A stretch of DNA of 64,000 bases from Rossellomorea marisflavi (GCF_001274775.1 NZ_LGUE01000005.1:292344-356343); one strand, 5' to 3'; shown: positions 44,638-54,946, numbered from the stretch's first letter. Numbers and translations are program-made. The notes: generated from the letters alone by a model not told the origin.

Positions 44638-45507
44638 GTGTCTGCACTGCTTACGGCTGTGAATATCTCAAAAAAGTATAAACATCACCAAGTATTAAGA
44701 GGGATATCATTCTCTTTGTACAGCAATCAAATCGTCATGCTCCGGGGAGACAATGGGGCAGGTAAGAGTACATTATTGAAATTGGTAGCTGGCATGAGCA
44801 AGGTGGATGATGGAACCATCTATCATGACGTGATGCCTCTGACTATTAGTTATGTGCCGGAAATCACGCCGGGGAGCATTCCATTCACTCCGGTAGAATA
44901 CTTGACTCATATGGGGAAGATCCGCGGGATGGAAGATGGATTGCTTCAAATGCGGATAACCAGGCTCCTGGAAGATTTTCGGCTGGAGTCCGTCAAAAAT
45001 CAGCGTATCTCCACCTTTTCCAAAGGGATGAAGCAAAAGGTCCTCATCATGCAGGCCATGTTGGAAGAGCCGCATCTCCTTATCATGGATGAGCCCCTGT
45101 CCGGACTTGATGCCCGTGCACAGCAGGAGTTAGAGGAATTGTTTGGGCAGTTGAAAGGAACCGGGGTGGGAATCGTCTTCACCTGTCATGAATCCAGAAG
45201 GCTGAGCAGGCTTGCCGATCAGATCTTTGTTATAAAAGACAAGGGACTGGTGAAAGAGGAGCGTTTACTCAGGGGGAAATTCAGGATTGTCTTTGATATT
45301 CATTCAACAAAACTGGATCATGTAACTCCTCTTCTTGAAATGAAAAAATCACTCGAACTAACCGATGACCGGTTGCGCATGGAAGCGATGCTGGGTGAGG
45401 ATGAACTGGACGGGGTGCTCCTGGCACTTCTGCAAAGAGGAGCGTCCATCAAAGAAGTAGGGGCATACCCGTCCATGATCATGGAAAAGGGGGGGGTCCG
45501 GTCATGA
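44638..45507 (+). CDS. ABC transporter ATPase, BcrA/CcmA type
   Basis: A 289-residue ATPase. Walker A GDNGAGKST, Walker B LLIMDEPL, and a signature that reads FSKGMKQKV instead of LSGGQ, as is common in ABC-2 exporters. After about residue 210 there is an accessory C-terminal domain. It starts at GTG 44638. Its stop overlaps the permease start by 4 bases. It probably exports a lipid, peptide or drug, but nothing in the sequence names it. Confidence 0.85.
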   Translation: MSALLTAVNISKKYKHHQVLRGISFSLYSNQIVMLRGDNGAGKSTLLKLVAGMSKVDDGTIYHDVMPLTISYVPEITPGSIPFTPVEYLTHMGKIRGMEDGLLQMRITRLLEDFRLESVKNQRISTFSKGMKQKVLIMQAMLEEPHLLIMDEPLSGLDARAQQELEELFGQLKGTGVGIVFTCHESRRLSRLADQIFVIKDKGLVKEERLLRGKFRIVFDIHSTKLDHVTPLLEMKKSLELTDDRLRMEAMLGEDELDGVLLALLQRGASIKEVGAYPSMIMEKGGVRS

Positions 45508-46205
45508 CGGCACTGTTCCGCTATTCCTTCCTTGTTCATCTGCGTACCTTTAAATCTATACCGCCATTATTCATATACCTATTCGTTCTGATGCTGAATT
45601 ACACGTATACGCCCAATCCAATTTTGGACAGCTATTCCTTTACGTCCATCGCCCTGTTCTTCATCATGGGGTGGATCACGATCACCATCTTCCATGCGGA
45701 GGACGAGGGTCAAAAAGAAGTGACGCTCATGCATGCGAGGCCGGTATGGCGCTATCATGCAGCCCTTTATATCATTGCCCTGCTTAATGGCTTCATCCTC
45801 AGCATCCTGTCGGTCGGGTATCCTTTGGTCATCGGAGGGTTTGGAGAAGGGGTGAATCAATATCATATCATTATGGGGGTGCTTGCCCACTTCTCACTGA
45901 GCGTCTTATCCATCTCCTTGTCGGCCCTCTTCACAAGGGAATGGATGAGGAATCCGTTGAACACATGGTGGGGTACGCTCTCGGTGCTCATCCTCACACT
46001 CGCGTTGGCATCTATGGGGAAATGGCTTGCCCCGGTGGTGATGTGGTTCCTTCCACCCCTCTATCGCTCGCTGGATATCATGGGTATGGGCGATGATCTG
46101 TCTTCCATATCGGCGTCTGTTTACCCAAACTATGGGTGGATCCTTTTCTATAGCGTCATGCTCATAGGCGTTTACTTTATCCTGCTGTACCGGAAACGAA
46201 AATGA
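45504..46205 (+). CDS. ABC-2 type permease
   Basis: A 233-residue membrane protein with six helices, partner of the ATPase just upstream (4-base overlap). The cytosolic N-terminus is short (FLVHLRTFKSIPPL), and HAEDEGQKEVTLMHARPVWR between helices 2 and 3 resembles the coupling region of ABC-2 proteins. The substrate is unknown. Confidence 0.75.
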   Translation: MTALFRYSFLVHLRTFKSIPPLFIYLFVLMLNYTYTPNPILDSYSFTSIALFFIMGWITITIFHAEDEGQKEVTLMHARPVWRYHAALYIIALLNGFILSILSVGYPLVIGGFGEGVNQYHIIMGVLAHFSLSVLSISLSALFTREWMRNPLNTWWGTLSVLILTLALASMGKWLAPVVMWFLPPLYRSLDIMGMGDDLSSISASVYPNYGWILFYSVMLIGVYFILLYRKRK

Positions 46206-46210
46206 ATCAA

Positions 46211-46250
46211 AGAAAGAGCCTGCCGGATCCAATTCCGGCAGGCTCTTTCC
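46211..46250. terminator. Bidirectional terminator
   Basis: aaagagcctgccgga / tccggcaggctcttt between the convergent ABC-2 permease and binding protein genes. Confidence 0.85.
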
Positions 46251-46252
46251 TG

Positions 46253-48043
46253 TTACTTACTTTCGTTATATTTCTTCAGGAATTCCTTCACTTTATCGCT
46301 GTCGGCCTTCAGCTCGTTGCCTGTGTCGACAAGGGGGCTGACGGTGGAGACGGCTTTGATTTTGTTGCCTTGGTAGTAGTCGATGAACTCATCCTGGTTG
46401 ATGGAGTACAGGACGGCTTTTCTTAGGTCGTCGCTTTTGGAAACGTCACGGCCTTTGGAATTGAAGAGCAGGTACGATACGCCGTTGCTTTCGATGCGCT
46501 GCAGCTTCAGTTTGTCGTCTTTTTCGACTGTTTCGTATTTCGTTTCAGGGACTCCGTAGTAGAAATGGATTTCCCCGTTACGGAGGGCGGACAGGGCGCT
46601 GTCGGCTTCTGCGATGAAGCGGACATTGATGTTGCTGATCTTCGCTTCGTTTTCAGTGCCTTTCATGTAGGCAGGGTTCTTCTGGAAGACGGCTTCATAA
46701 TCGTTTTTGTACGTCATGATGTATGGTCCGCTTGCGTAAAGGCTGTTATCGTATTTGTCGCCTTCCGTGACGGTGTTTTGGTCACCGTACGGGATGTCTT
46801 TCTTCACATCGAAGGATGCGACATCATACGTGTTGATGCTTTCCACTTGCTTTTTCGATACGATCCCGGCCGATTGATGGGCAAGGTAGTTCAATACTTG
46901 AGGGAATGGTTCAGTCGTTGTCATTTTCACGACCTGGTATTTTCCGCTTCCGTTATCTGCGTCGTTTTTATCGTCTACAAGACTTGAGATTTTTTGATCA
47001 AGGCCATTCTCCAGGCTTTCACGGATCGTTTTTCCGTCATTGGTCTTCCCGTCAAGTTCCTTCAGGTCGGTCACGACTTCTGCATCCTTGATATGCTCAT
47101 GGAGGGTGTACGTACGGTGATCAGGAACGGAATCCTTATCCTTTGCACGGTTCAGGGAGAAGATGACATCGTCGGCACCGACGCGCTCACCGGAATCGAC
47201 GGCCTTTTTGTCTGTCACTTTGGCAAAATTGATATCATCGCGCAGCAGGAAGTAGTACTCTGAATTTCCTTCGCCGATCGTGTAGTTGCGGGAGAGGGAA
47301 CCGTCAGCCGTGATGTTGTCATCATCGGTCAGATTCACAAGCCTTACATACATATTCGTGTTGATCGTATTGATGGATCCGTCATTCCCTTTGATTGGGT
47401 CAAGGGACGTCAGGGTCGGGATGCTTTGCTGCATGATCAGTGGATCGTTAGCACGTTTCGCTTCGTCATTGAAGTCGATCGTTTCCCACGCCAGGGCACG
47501 GGATTTGGAAAGGCGGACGGTATCGGTGTTCAGAACGTCCTTGTTGATTCCTTGTGCTTTGTATGAGATATAGAGCGGTGCGATATACGCTTTTTCGAAT
47601 ACAAGGCGGTCTTCCAGTTCTTTGTACGTTTTGGTGAATTCTTCAGGCGTTTGCATACTTGCTTCATCAATCAGCTTGTCGACCTTCTCATCGGCGATGG
47701 TGCTGTAATCTCCACCGGATTTGAAGACGGAACGTACGGCATAGTCAGGGTTACCTGTCACCGTCGTCCAGCTGGAGAGGGCGACGTCATAGTTCCCTGC
47801 ATCCTGCTGGGATTTGAAGCTTCCATAGTCCGGTTGAACATTCAGCTTCACATCGAAGCCGTTTTTCACAAGCTGGTCGCGAAGGATATTGATATCGGAT
47901 TCGCTTGAACTCATGCCGAGGATTTCAATGGTCGGCTTCTTCCCATCGTTCTTGCTGTCTTCTGCTACATCTGATTTTGTGTTCACGCAGCCTGCAGCAA
48001 ACAGGACAAGCGCAAGGAACACGGCGAAAATGGATTTTTTCAA
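46253..48043 (-). CDS. Oligopeptide-type solute-binding lipoprotein with permuted domain order
   Basis: A 596-residue lipoprotein with signal peptide and lipobox FAAGC (Cys19). Family 5 binding proteins normally run: SLDP-type opening strand, ligand domain, RxAxxYAIDR helix, then a final lobe with an LxxxGFDVxL strand, a YDxxLxxW strand and a DxxLDEA helix. Here that final lobe comes first (residues 37-190, with NGFDVKLNVQPDYGSFKSQ and NYDVALSSWTT). The opening SIPTLTSLDPIKGND is only at 208-221. RKAVLYSINQDEF is at 541-553, and the protein ends at KVKEFLKKYNESK, where the lobe would normally continue. This is a circular permutation. It is last in an operon behind two permeases and presumably delivers peptides to them. 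Confidence 0.88.
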   Translation of the reverse strand: MKKSIFAVFLALVLFAAGCVNTKSDVAEDSKNDGKKPTIEILGMSSSESDINILRDQLVKNGFDVKLNVQPDYGSFKSQQDAGNYDVALSSWTTVTGNPDYAVRSVFKSGGDYSTIADEKVDKLIDEASMQTPEEFTKTYKELEDRLVFEKAYIAPLYISYKAQGINKDVLNTDTVRLSKSRALAWETIDFNDEAKRANDPLIMQQSIPTLTSLDPIKGNDGSINTINTNMYVRLVNLTDDDNITADGSLSRNYTIGEGNSEYYFLLRDDINFAKVTDKKAVDSGERVGADDVIFSLNRAKDKDSVPDHRTYTLHEHIKDAEVVTDLKELDGKTNDGKTIRESLENGLDQKISSLVDDKNDADNGSGKYQVVKMTTTEPFPQVLNYLAHQSAGIVSKKQVESINTYDVASFDVKKDIPYGDQNTVTEGDKYDNSLYASGPYIMTYKNDYEAVFQKNPAYMKGTENEAKISNINVRFIAEADSALSALRNGEIHFYYGVPETKYETVEKDDKLKLQRIESNGVSYLLFNSKGRDVSKSDDLRKAVLYSINQDEFIDYYQGNKIKAVSTVSPLVDTGNELKADSDKVKEFLKKYNESK

Positions 48044-48070
48044 AATGAATGACCTCCTAAGGTGTTGGTT

Positions 48071-49576
48071 TTAGTCTAACTTCGGATCAAGGGCATCCCG
48101 AAGTCCGTCTCCAAGGAAATTGAAGGAGAGGACAAGGAGGATGATGGCAAGACCCGGATAGATGGCGAGATAGGAATGTGTTTCAAGATACGTGCTGCCG
48201 ATCTTCAGGATGTTTCCCCACTCGGGTATATGCGGCTCGATACCGAGTCCAAGATAGCTCAGGCTGCTCGTGGCGATCACCGCCCCCCCGATGGTGAGGG
48301 TCGATTTGACGATCATGGGCGCCAGTGAGTTCGGCACCACATGCCGGAAGATGATTTCGAGATTCCCTGTGCCCAGTGCGCGGGCGGAATCGACATATTC
48401 ATAGTTTGATACCATGAGCACATTGGCTCTCATTGTCCTGGCATAGGTCGGGATCGATCCGACACTCAGTGCAAGGACAAGGGTCGTCGTGTTGGACCCG
48501 AATGCCGCGATGATGACGATGGCGAGGAGGATCCCCGGAATCGCATAGAGGACATCCAGGAGCCTCATGATGATATTGTCGGTCCGCTGACCGTAATAGC
48601 CCGAAATCGCCCCGAGGATGCCGCCGAGGATGAACGGGATCAACGTTGAAAGGAACCCGACGATAAGGGATATCCGCGCCCCGAAGATGATCCTGGAGAA
48701 CAGATCCCTTCCATAATCATCGGTTCCGAGGGGGTAGGCAAGATTCGGCGTCTGCAGGATCGCCGAGTAATTATTCTCTACGGCGAGGGCATAATCGAAC
48801 GTCAGGTAGCTGCAGACGGAAATCGAGAACAGGAAGACAATGAAGAACAACCCGAGCATGGATGTCATATTGCCGGTCACCTTATCCCACACCCGGTACC
48901 ATGTACCGGTGACGGGATGGTGTCCTCCACGGGACTTCATGAGGAGGTTCCACCCGAGGAATATCGCGAATAGATTGCCCGTCAATCCCGTGAGCATCAA
49001 TAGAACCGCCACAACGCCGGTCCATTTCGGCAGGCGTTCACCGAACGTGATCACCATCCATAGGACGGCGAGGTGGAACACGGTGATGGCAAGTAGCAGG
49101 AAAATCCCCAGGAGGAACGTATCCGCTACGTACGGTTTGAATAGATTCAGAGCCGATACGCCAATGACGAAGATCTGCGTCATAATCATATAAACCGAGA
49201 ATGTGTATTCGGGAGATTTCTTTTCCTTGATCAGAAGGAAGGCGGCGCTGACGGTGAAGACATTGGCCGTCAACAGGCTTAGGAGCTGGAGATAGCCGAG
49301 GCGCCTCGTACTTTTCCGGATGACCCCGTCCCTGTTCAGGTCCCGCTTGATCAGCCGTGTGATCACCAGCTGCACGATGGTAAAGAACGCATAGGCCGCG
49401 AAGAACGTGAATGCCACCGGCTTCATGGACCCATCTGACAGGTCGAAACTGTTGAATAGGAAGATGAGCGTGATGGCCAGGGACAGCACCCATGTGAAGG
49501 TGGACTGTGTATATTCAGATGATATTTTCAGTGCGAATTTCTTTTTGTAATGCGGTACTTCCACGTTGGTTGTCAT
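48071..49576 (-). CDS. OppC-like peptide permease with a long N-terminal membrane extension
   Basis: A 501-residue permease. The OppC hallmark [15 protein letters not shown] is at residues 281-295, whereas in ordinary OppC (about 300 residues) it is near residue 80. The first 230 residues hold about six extra hydrophobic segments (for example [15 protein letters not shown] and [15 protein letters not shown]). The core after it is standard, with [17 protein letters not shown] as coupling loop and a normal [13 protein letters not shown]. Overlap with neighbours is nil (27 and 13 bases). The extension is of unknown function. Confidence 0.9.
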   Translation of the reverse strand: MTTNVEVPHYKKKFALKISSEYTQSTFTWVLSLAITLIFLFNSFDLSDGSMKPVAFTFFAAYAFFTIVQLVITRLIKRDLNRDGVIRKSTRRLGYLQLLSLLTANVFTVSAAFLLIKEKKSPEYTFSVYMIMTQIFVIGVSALNLFKPYVADTFLLGIFLLLAITVFHLAVLWMVITFGERLPKWTGVVAVLLMLTGLTGNLFAIFLGWNLLMKSRGGHHPVTGTWYRVWDKVTGNMTSMLGLFFIVFLFSISVCSYLTFDYALAVENNYSAILQTPNLAYPLGTDDYGRDLFSRIIFGARISLIVGFLSTLIPFILGGILGAISGYYGQRTDNIIMRLLDVLYAIPGILLAIVIIAAFGSNTTTLVLALSVGSIPTYARTMRANVLMVSNYEYVDSARALGTGNLEIIFRHVVPNSLAPMIVKSTLTIGGAVIATSSLSYLGLGIEPHIPEWGNILKIGSTYLETHSYLAIYPGLAIILLVLSFNFLGDGLRDALDPKLD

Positions 49577-49589
49577 ACATGCACCTGCT

Positions 49590-51032
49590 TTAGTATTGTT
49601 TCATCTTTGATCGGATCCTCGGATCGAAGAACGCATACAGGATATCGATCAATAGGTTGACGAGGGAGATTGTGATGGCAATATAGACGACCCCTCCCAT
49701 GATGGCGGGAATATCGGGGATGAACTGCTTATCGACGATGTAGCTTCCGATCCCGCTGATGTTGAAGACTTTCTCGGTCACGGCGGCACCTCCGAGCATT
49801 CCACCGAAGAGGAGACCGATGACCGTGATGACGGGGATCATGGCGTTACTCACTGCGTGTTTCCAGAGCACCTGCCGCTTGTTCAATCCTTTCGCTTTTG
49901 CCGTCAGGATATAGTCCTCGTTGATCACTTCCAGGGTGGAGGACCTCATCATCCGTGCAATCGATGCAGTCAAAGCGGTTCCGAGGACGACGGCCGGCAT
50001 CACGATCGACAGCCAGTTGCCCGGGGTGTAGGTTGCCGGGAACCACTTCCATTTGATCGAGAAGTTCAGGATGAAGATCAGCCCCTGCCAGAAGTTCGGG
50101 ATGGACAGGCCGATCAACGCCACGAACATAAACGTATAGTCAAAGAATGATCGAGGCTTCGTAGCAGAAACGATCCCGATCGGAATGGCAATCACAATCG
50201 CCATGATCAATGAAATGATGGCCAGTGTCAGGGTGATGGGGAACTTCCTCCCGATGCTCGAGGCGACTTCTTCATTTCCTGTAAAAGAAGAGCCGAGGTC
50301 AAAGGTGGCAATTCCTTTGATCGTGTTCCAAAGCTGGACGAGATAAGGCTGATCCAAACCGTGAATGGCATTGAATGCAGCGATCTGATCCTTTGTCGCG
50401 GTCTCCCCGAGTATGTTCGCTGCCGGATTGAACGGGGAAAGATACAGGATGGTAAAGACAAGGAATGCGACCCCTACGATGACGAATAAGCTCATGACGA
50501 GGCGTTCGAATATGTATTTTACAAAATGATTGCTGTATAAGAGCAGTAGTAGATACATAGGGAGACCAGGCAAAGCAGACAGGATCAAGAACGTCGGGTT
50601 CTGGAGTAGGGACCCGAAGGTTTCTTTATACGTGATCTTCCCTTCGTCCTGCAGGGTGAGCTGTTTAACCGTCCGCTCTTCAGCGGTTTCATCCAATCTT
50701 TCCTGGGCGAGGCGTTCTGCCTTCGCTCTGATGGCTGATGATGATGCCCGTTGATTGAAGAAGATGTTCTTTTTTTGAAGTTCTTCTTCTGCGCGTTTTA
50801 AGTAAGTGGCTTTTACTCCTTCTTCGATCAGTCCCTGCTTCATTTCGTGAAGGAGTTTCTGATAAGGGTCGTTTCTCTTCCTGTGAAGGTAGAGGAAAAA
50901 GACGGCGAGATGGACCGGTAATCCGAGAATCAGAATGAAGATGTGATAAAGATTCCGTCGCTGCATCTTTTGATAGGTATCTTGGAACATCGGGGTTGGT
51001 GCATAGGTGCCAGTAGCTTTCACCGTTTCCAT
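49590..51032 (-). CDS. OppB-like peptide permease with N-terminal coiled-coil extension
   Basis: A 480-residue permease. The ordinary OppB start ([20 protein letters not shown]) comes only at residue 171. Before it lie a helix at about 28-49, a charged coiled-coil region (55-130, rich in RKAEL residues) and another helix (147-167). The core has [12 protein letters not shown], the [20 protein letters not shown] coupling loop and a final DPRIR. First gene of the leftward operon, divergent from the fused ATPase gene 134 bases away. Confidence 0.9.
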   Translation of the reverse strand: METVKATGTYAPTPMFQDTYQKMQRRNLYHIFILILGLPVHLAVFFLYLHRKRNDPYQKLLHEMKQGLIEEGVKATYLKRAEEELQKKNIFFNQRASSSAIRAKAERLAQERLDETAEERTVKQLTLQDEGKITYKETFGSLLQNPTFLILSALPGLPMYLLLLLYSNHFVKYIFERLVMSLFVIVGVAFLVFTILYLSPFNPAANILGETATKDQIAAFNAIHGLDQPYLVQLWNTIKGIATFDLGSSFTGNEEVASSIGRKFPITLTLAIISLIMAIVIAIPIGIVSATKPRSFFDYTFMFVALIGLSIPNFWQGLIFILNFSIKWKWFPATYTPGNWLSIVMPAVVLGTALTASIARMMRSSTLEVINEDYILTAKAKGLNKRQVLWKHAVSNAMIPVITVIGLLFGGMLGGAAVTEKVFNISGIGSYIVDKQFIPDIPAIMGGVVYIAITISLVNLLIDILYAFFDPRIRSKMKQY

Positions 51033-51166
51033 GTGAAGCGTTGCCCTCCTTTATGAAAATTCAAATTGCATAATTCCGATCTGTTTAGTATATTTTAAAT
51101 ACACATTCTTGAAAAATCAATGTAAACTTTAGAAAATTTAACAAATCGTCCTGGCAGGTGGAAATA

Positions 51167-52900
51167 GTGGAATCAATTCTTAAAGTAGACAATTTGCATA
51201 TCTCATTCCAATCAAAGGAAGAAGAATTCGATGCAGTGCGCGGTGTGAGTTTTGAAGTAAAAAAAGGCGAGACCCTTGGCATTGTAGGGGAATCGGGCAG
51301 CGGGAAAAGCGTGACGGCACGGTCGATCATGAGGCTGCTGCCATCGCCACCCTCGTATATGAAGGAAGGGGAGATCACGTTCCTCGGGGAGAATCTCGCG
51401 GAGAAGACCGAGAAGGAGATGGAGTCCATACGCGGTCGTGACATCGGCATGATCTTTCAGGACCCTATGACATCCCTCAACCCGACGATCCGGATCGGGA
51501 ACCAGATTGCCGAGAGCCTCATGAAACATCAGGACCTGACACGGGAACAGGCGAAGAAGGAAGCCATCGATATCCTGAAACAGGTGGGCATACGCAATAG
51601 CGAGGAGCGGTATAGTCAATATCCCCATGAGTTCTCCGGTGGGATGCGCCAGCGCGTGATGATCGCCATCGCCCTTGCCTGCAGACCGACCCTCCTGATT
51701 GCCGACGAGCCGACGACGGCCCTGGATGTCACGATCCAGAAGCAGATCCTGAATGTCATGAAACATATGCAGGAGAGGTTCGGAACGTCCATCATCCTCA
51801 TCACCCATGACCTTGGGGTGGTGGCCGGTATGTGTGACGCTGTCGTGGTGATGAAAGAAGGAGAAATCGTGGAACGGGGGACAACAGAAGAAATCTTTGC
51901 CTCACCAAGGCACCCGTATACGAAGAAGCTCCTGAATGCCCTGCCGCGTCTCGATGAACCGAAAAAACCCAAAAAGGATCATTCAACAGATAAGCCGCCA
52001 CTTCTTGACGTATCGTCCCTGCGGCAACATTTCGACCTTGGAAAAGGCCATACCTTGAAGGCGGTGGATGATATCTCCTTCTTCATCCGTGAAGGCGAAA
52101 CTTTGGGGCTTGTGGGAGAATCTGGCTCAGGCAAGTCAACGACGGGTCGGGCGATCTTGCGGTTGAATGAACCGACCGGAGGCGTCGTCACATATGAAGG
52201 AATGTCGGTCAACGGCATGACGAAGCGTGAGATGAAAGCGATGAGGCGGCATATGCAGATGATCTTCCAGGATCCCTATGCATCACTCAATCCCCGGTTC
52301 AAAGTAATGGACATCATCGGCCAGGCACTTGATATTCACGGGCTGTGCAAAACGAAACAGGACCGGAAGCGACGAGTGGAGGAACTTCTTGAGTTGGTCG
52401 GGCTCCAGCGGGACCACGCGAAGCGCTATCCCCATGAGTTCTCCGGTGGACAGCGCCAGAGGATCGGCATTGCACGGGCACTTGCCGTGGAACCGAAGTT
52501 CATCGTGTGCGATGAGCCTTTGTCGGCCCTTGATGTATCGATTCAGGCACAGATCGTGGAGCTTCTTCAAGATCTTCAGAAGCGTCTGGGGCTCACATAC
52601 CTCTTCATCGCTCATGATTTATCCATGGTGAAGCATATCAGTGACCGGGTGGCCGTGATGTATGCCGGGAAGATCGTCGAGCTTGCCGAAAGCGAGGAAC
52701 TGTACACCAACCCTCAACATCCGTACACTCAGTCCCTGCTGTCTGCCATCCCGATTCCGGATCCAACGATCGAGAAGAAGAAGGAGCGAGTCCTTCTGGA
52801 GGAACAAACGGATGCAGATCACTACGGGCTGCAAGCATCGGAGCTTGTGGAAGTGTCCAAAGGCCACTGGGTGGCAGTGCCGGTGGAAGCAGGCGCATAA
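51167..52900 (+). CDS. Fused peptide ABC ATPase (OppD-OppF in one chain)
   Basis: About 577 residues with two full ATPase domains. The first has Walker [10 protein letters not shown] from residue 41, signature FSGGMRQRV and Walker [13 protein letters not shown]. The second has Walker [10 protein letters not shown] from residue 317, FSGGQRQRI and [12 protein letters not shown]. Each ends in the OppD/OppF oligopeptide C-terminal segment ([14 protein letters not shown] and [14 protein letters not shown]). GTG 51167 is chosen over GTG 51158 because AGGTGG precedes it. It is divergent from the permease/binding protein operon, which it must power. Fused forms like this occur as GsiA and YejF. Confidence 0.92.
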   Translation: MESILKVDNLHISFQSKEEEFDAVRGVSFEVKKGETLGIVGESGSGKSVTARSIMRLLPSPPSYMKEGEITFLGENLAEKTEKEMESIRGRDIGMIFQDPMTSLNPTIRIGNQIAESLMKHQDLTREQAKKEAIDILKQVGIRNSEERYSQYPHEFSGGMRQRVMIAIALACRPTLLIADEPTTALDVTIQKQILNVMKHMQERFGTSIILITHDLGVVAGMCDAVVVMKEGEIVERGTTEEIFASPRHPYTKKLLNALPRLDEPKKPKKDHSTDKPPLLDVSSLRQHFDLGKGHTLKAVDDISFFIREGETLGLVGESGSGKSTTGRAILRLNEPTGGVVTYEGMSVNGMTKREMKAMRRHMQMIFQDPYASLNPRFKVMDIIGQALDIHGLCKTKQDRKRRVEELLELVGLQRDHAKRYPHEFSGGQRQRIGIARALAVEPKFIVCDEPLSALDVSIQAQIVELLQDLQKRLGLTYLFIAHDLSMVKHISDRVAVMYAGKIVELAESEELYTNPQHPYTQSLLSAIPIPDPTIEKKKERVLLEEQTDADHYGLQASELVEVSKGHWVAVPVEAGA

Positions 52901-52901
52901 A

Positions 52902-52945
52902 TCAACAAAAGGGTGTCCCGACGTTTCGGGACACCCTTTTGTTGA
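52902..52945. terminator. Bidirectional terminator
   Basis: tcaacaaaagggtgtcccga / tcgggacacccttttgttga, a perfect 20-bp stem between convergent genes. Confidence 0.88.
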
Positions 52946-52947
52946 TG

Positions 52948-53709
52948 TTAGTTTCTAGTTCTTGATACGTATGGATAGATCGGATCACGAAGGAAAAATT
53001 CATAGGTTTCGCCGTTCACGATCCCAACAACATGATCCCCATCATACAGATCGAGGAGAAAATGCGCCATCTCCTTCGCAGTATGGTACTGAGGTACGGA
53101 TGTTTCGTAGTCAAACTGATCGGAATCAATGGAACGCTGGGCGAATTCCGTTTCCGTAGCGGCAGGGGCAAGAACCTTCGCTGTCATCTTCGCACCGGAT
53201 TCGGATAGCTCTCTCGCAAGTCCTTCCGTGAAGGCACTCACATAGAATTTTGTGGCACAGTAGGTGACCGCATCGGCAACGATCGTATAGCCGCCGCCTG
53301 ATGAAATATTGATGAGCTGCGTTCCTTCCACATGTGAGAAGTCGCGGACGTACAGGGTGGAGAGGATCGTGAGGGCTTCGATATTGAGTCTCATCATCTG
53401 TTCGATCTTGTCCAGATTTTGCTCGCCGACGGGATCGAAATTACCGAAACCGGCATTATTCACAAATGTCTCCAGTTCAAATGACTTGATTTCTTCATAG
53501 AAGGAATGAGCGTTGGAGGTGACGGATAGGTCGGTGGAGAAAAGTTTGATATCCAGGTCAGGATGGGCTTTCAGGATGCGATCCTTCAACTCTTCAAGAT
53601 TCTCTTTCCTTCTGGCGGCAAGAATCAGATTCTTCCCCCGAGCTGCAAATGCCAGAGCTGCCTCATAGCCGATGCCGGAGCTTGCTCCAGTAATGACGGT
53701 ATATTTCAT
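52948..53709 (-). CDS. Short-chain dehydrogenase/reductase
   Basis: A 253-residue SDR. TGASSGIGYEAA binds the cofactor, and ARRKEN after the second strand suggests NADP. NNAG, SSGGGYT and YCATKFY give the Asn/Ser/Tyr/Lys residues. The classical DltE/YqjQ-like type, substrate unknown. The single gene is flanked by a terminator downstream. Confidence 0.85.
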   Translation of the reverse strand: MKYTVITGASSGIGYEAALAFAARGKNLILAARRKENLEELKDRILKAHPDLDIKLFSTDLSVTSNAHSFYEEIKSFELETFVNNAGFGNFDPVGEQNLDKIEQMMRLNIEALTILSTLYVRDFSHVEGTQLINISSGGGYTIVADAVTYCATKFYVSAFTEGLARELSESGAKMTAKVLAPAATETEFAQRSIDSDQFDYETSVPQYHTAKEMAHFLLDLYDGDHVVGIVNGETYEFFLRDPIYPYVSRTRN

Positions 53710-53893
53710 GATACTTCCTCCTCGGTTAGGTTATAAGCTGATTGTAAGGCATAGGATGCTCGTTGAGCCAATGATTATACTCGGTCTGTGTGCACGGAGG
53801 GTGAATGACCGTCCCCCGGGATTGAGAGTTGTCCGGTCTCCTGGTTTCTGAAATAATGGTAGTATGAGGAAGAATGAGGAAGGGGAGACGGCA

Positions 53894-54445
53894 ATGAACG
53901 GCTGGAAACTGTTAATCGCTTTGATTCCCATCATGTTGTTGATGGGTGCATGCGGACAATCCCCAAGAAATACGGCACCGGTGGAAACGGCAACAGAAAC
54001 AAGCGATGCAGACGAAGCGGGAAGAGAGGCTGCCCCGGAACAGCCTGATGAAACATCCGATCAAGTATCACTCGGTGAAGAGGATCAAGAAGCATCGGAC
54101 TCTTCCGGGGATGATCAGGACAGTCAGGAAGCGGAGGAGCCTGCAGAGGATGGCGAATCATCGGCACGGAATGCTCCTGAACCGCAACGACCAGTCGGGG
54201 AATCCGGGTCCACTGCAGGCATTACGGATGTGGAAACCGCCATTGAGTTCTTAAAGGATGAGCTGAACGTGGCATCTGACGGAGATATCCTGATTGATGA
54301 GGGTGACGGCAAGCCTCAGACCGATGAAAAAGGGACCTATTATACCCTCCATCTCATATCACAAACCCTCAAAGATGAAGGAGGAACAGGGGAAGTCGGG
54401 GCATTCAGGATCTATGAAGATGGGCGATATGAGATGGAAGACTGA
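53894..54445 (+). CDS. Acidic lipoprotein, unknown function
   Basis: About 183 residues from ATG 53894, 8 bases after GGGGAG. An ATG at 53864 lacks a site. Signal peptide with lipobox LMGAC. Residues 25-105 are low complexity, rich in Asp, Glu and Ser, and probably unstructured. The last 75 residues form a compact domain (VETAIEFLKDELNVASDGD and GAFRIYEDGRYEMED) seen at the end of other Bacillus lipoproteins. The long flexible stretch looks like a spacer through the cell wall. Confidence 0.7.
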   Translation: MNGWKLLIALIPIMLLMGACGQSPRNTAPVETATETSDADEAGREAAPEQPDETSDQVSLGEEDQEASDSSGDDQDSQEAEEPAEDGESSARNAPEPQRPVGESGSTAGITDVETAIEFLKDELNVASDGDILIDEGDGKPQTDEKGTYYTLHLISQTLKDEGGTGEVGAFRIYEDGRYEMED

Positions 54446-54637
54446 CTTCTCGAAAAAAAGGACCGGAGGCAGTTGATATGCCTTCGGTGGATATGGATCA
54501 TTGGGGGTAAAGATGTTGAGCCAATCTTACAGCGTCAAAACCAACCTGTCAAGTGGGGATTCCTCTTTAATTCATAGTATCACTGTAGGATTTATGGTTG
54601 ACAAAGAGTGAATTGTAAGATAATTTAATTTATACTA

Positions 54638-54740
54638 CCTTATAAAGAGTCGGGGAAGGAATCTGGTCCAACGATCCCGCAGCAACCTCCAAGTGGAAGG
54701 TGCTCATTCCAGCAGGCAACTTCAGCCTGGCAGATAAGGG
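54638..54740 (+). ncRNA. SAM-I (S-box) riboswitch before an alpha/beta hydrolase
   Basis: P1 ccttat / ataagg (54638-54643 and 54734-54739). Inside are ctggtccaacgatcccgcag, caacctcc, gaaggtgctcattccagc and gcagataag, the order of S-box elements. The P1 3' strand (ataaggggaga) can instead pair with tctccttat of the next hairpin, giving an antiterminator. It controls methionine-related genes when found elsewhere. Confidence 0.85.
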
Positions 54741-54754
54741 GAGAGAGTAATGTC

Positions 54755-54779
54755 CATCTCCTTATGGGGGATTTTTTTT
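54755..54779 (+). terminator. S-box terminator
   Basis: atctcc / ggggat with a short loop and eight T, directly after the S-box. Confidence 0.7.
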
Positions 54780-54784
54780 GTATA

Positions 54785-54935
54785 TAAATCCGATTAAAAC
54801 GATTGGATTAATTAGTCGTAAAGCTGAGGCGCGGATTTATACATTTTAAAAGGCGCGCATGTAGAGGCCTAGCCATAGGGGAATCAGTGTTCGAAGGCAC
54901 GGACAAACCGTAAGGAAAATCTACTAAGATAAAAG
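54785..54935 (+). other. Further leader RNA between the S-box terminator and the hydrolase
   Basis: About 150 bases with several small inverted pairs (gcgcg / cgcgc around 54830-54860, gtg ttcgaag gcac near 54888, acgg / ccgt near 54899-54912). It codes for nothing credible and matches no riboswitch class that I know. A second regulatory structure or a degenerate leader are both possible. Confidence 0.35.
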
Positions 54936-54946
54936 GAGAGGGTAAG

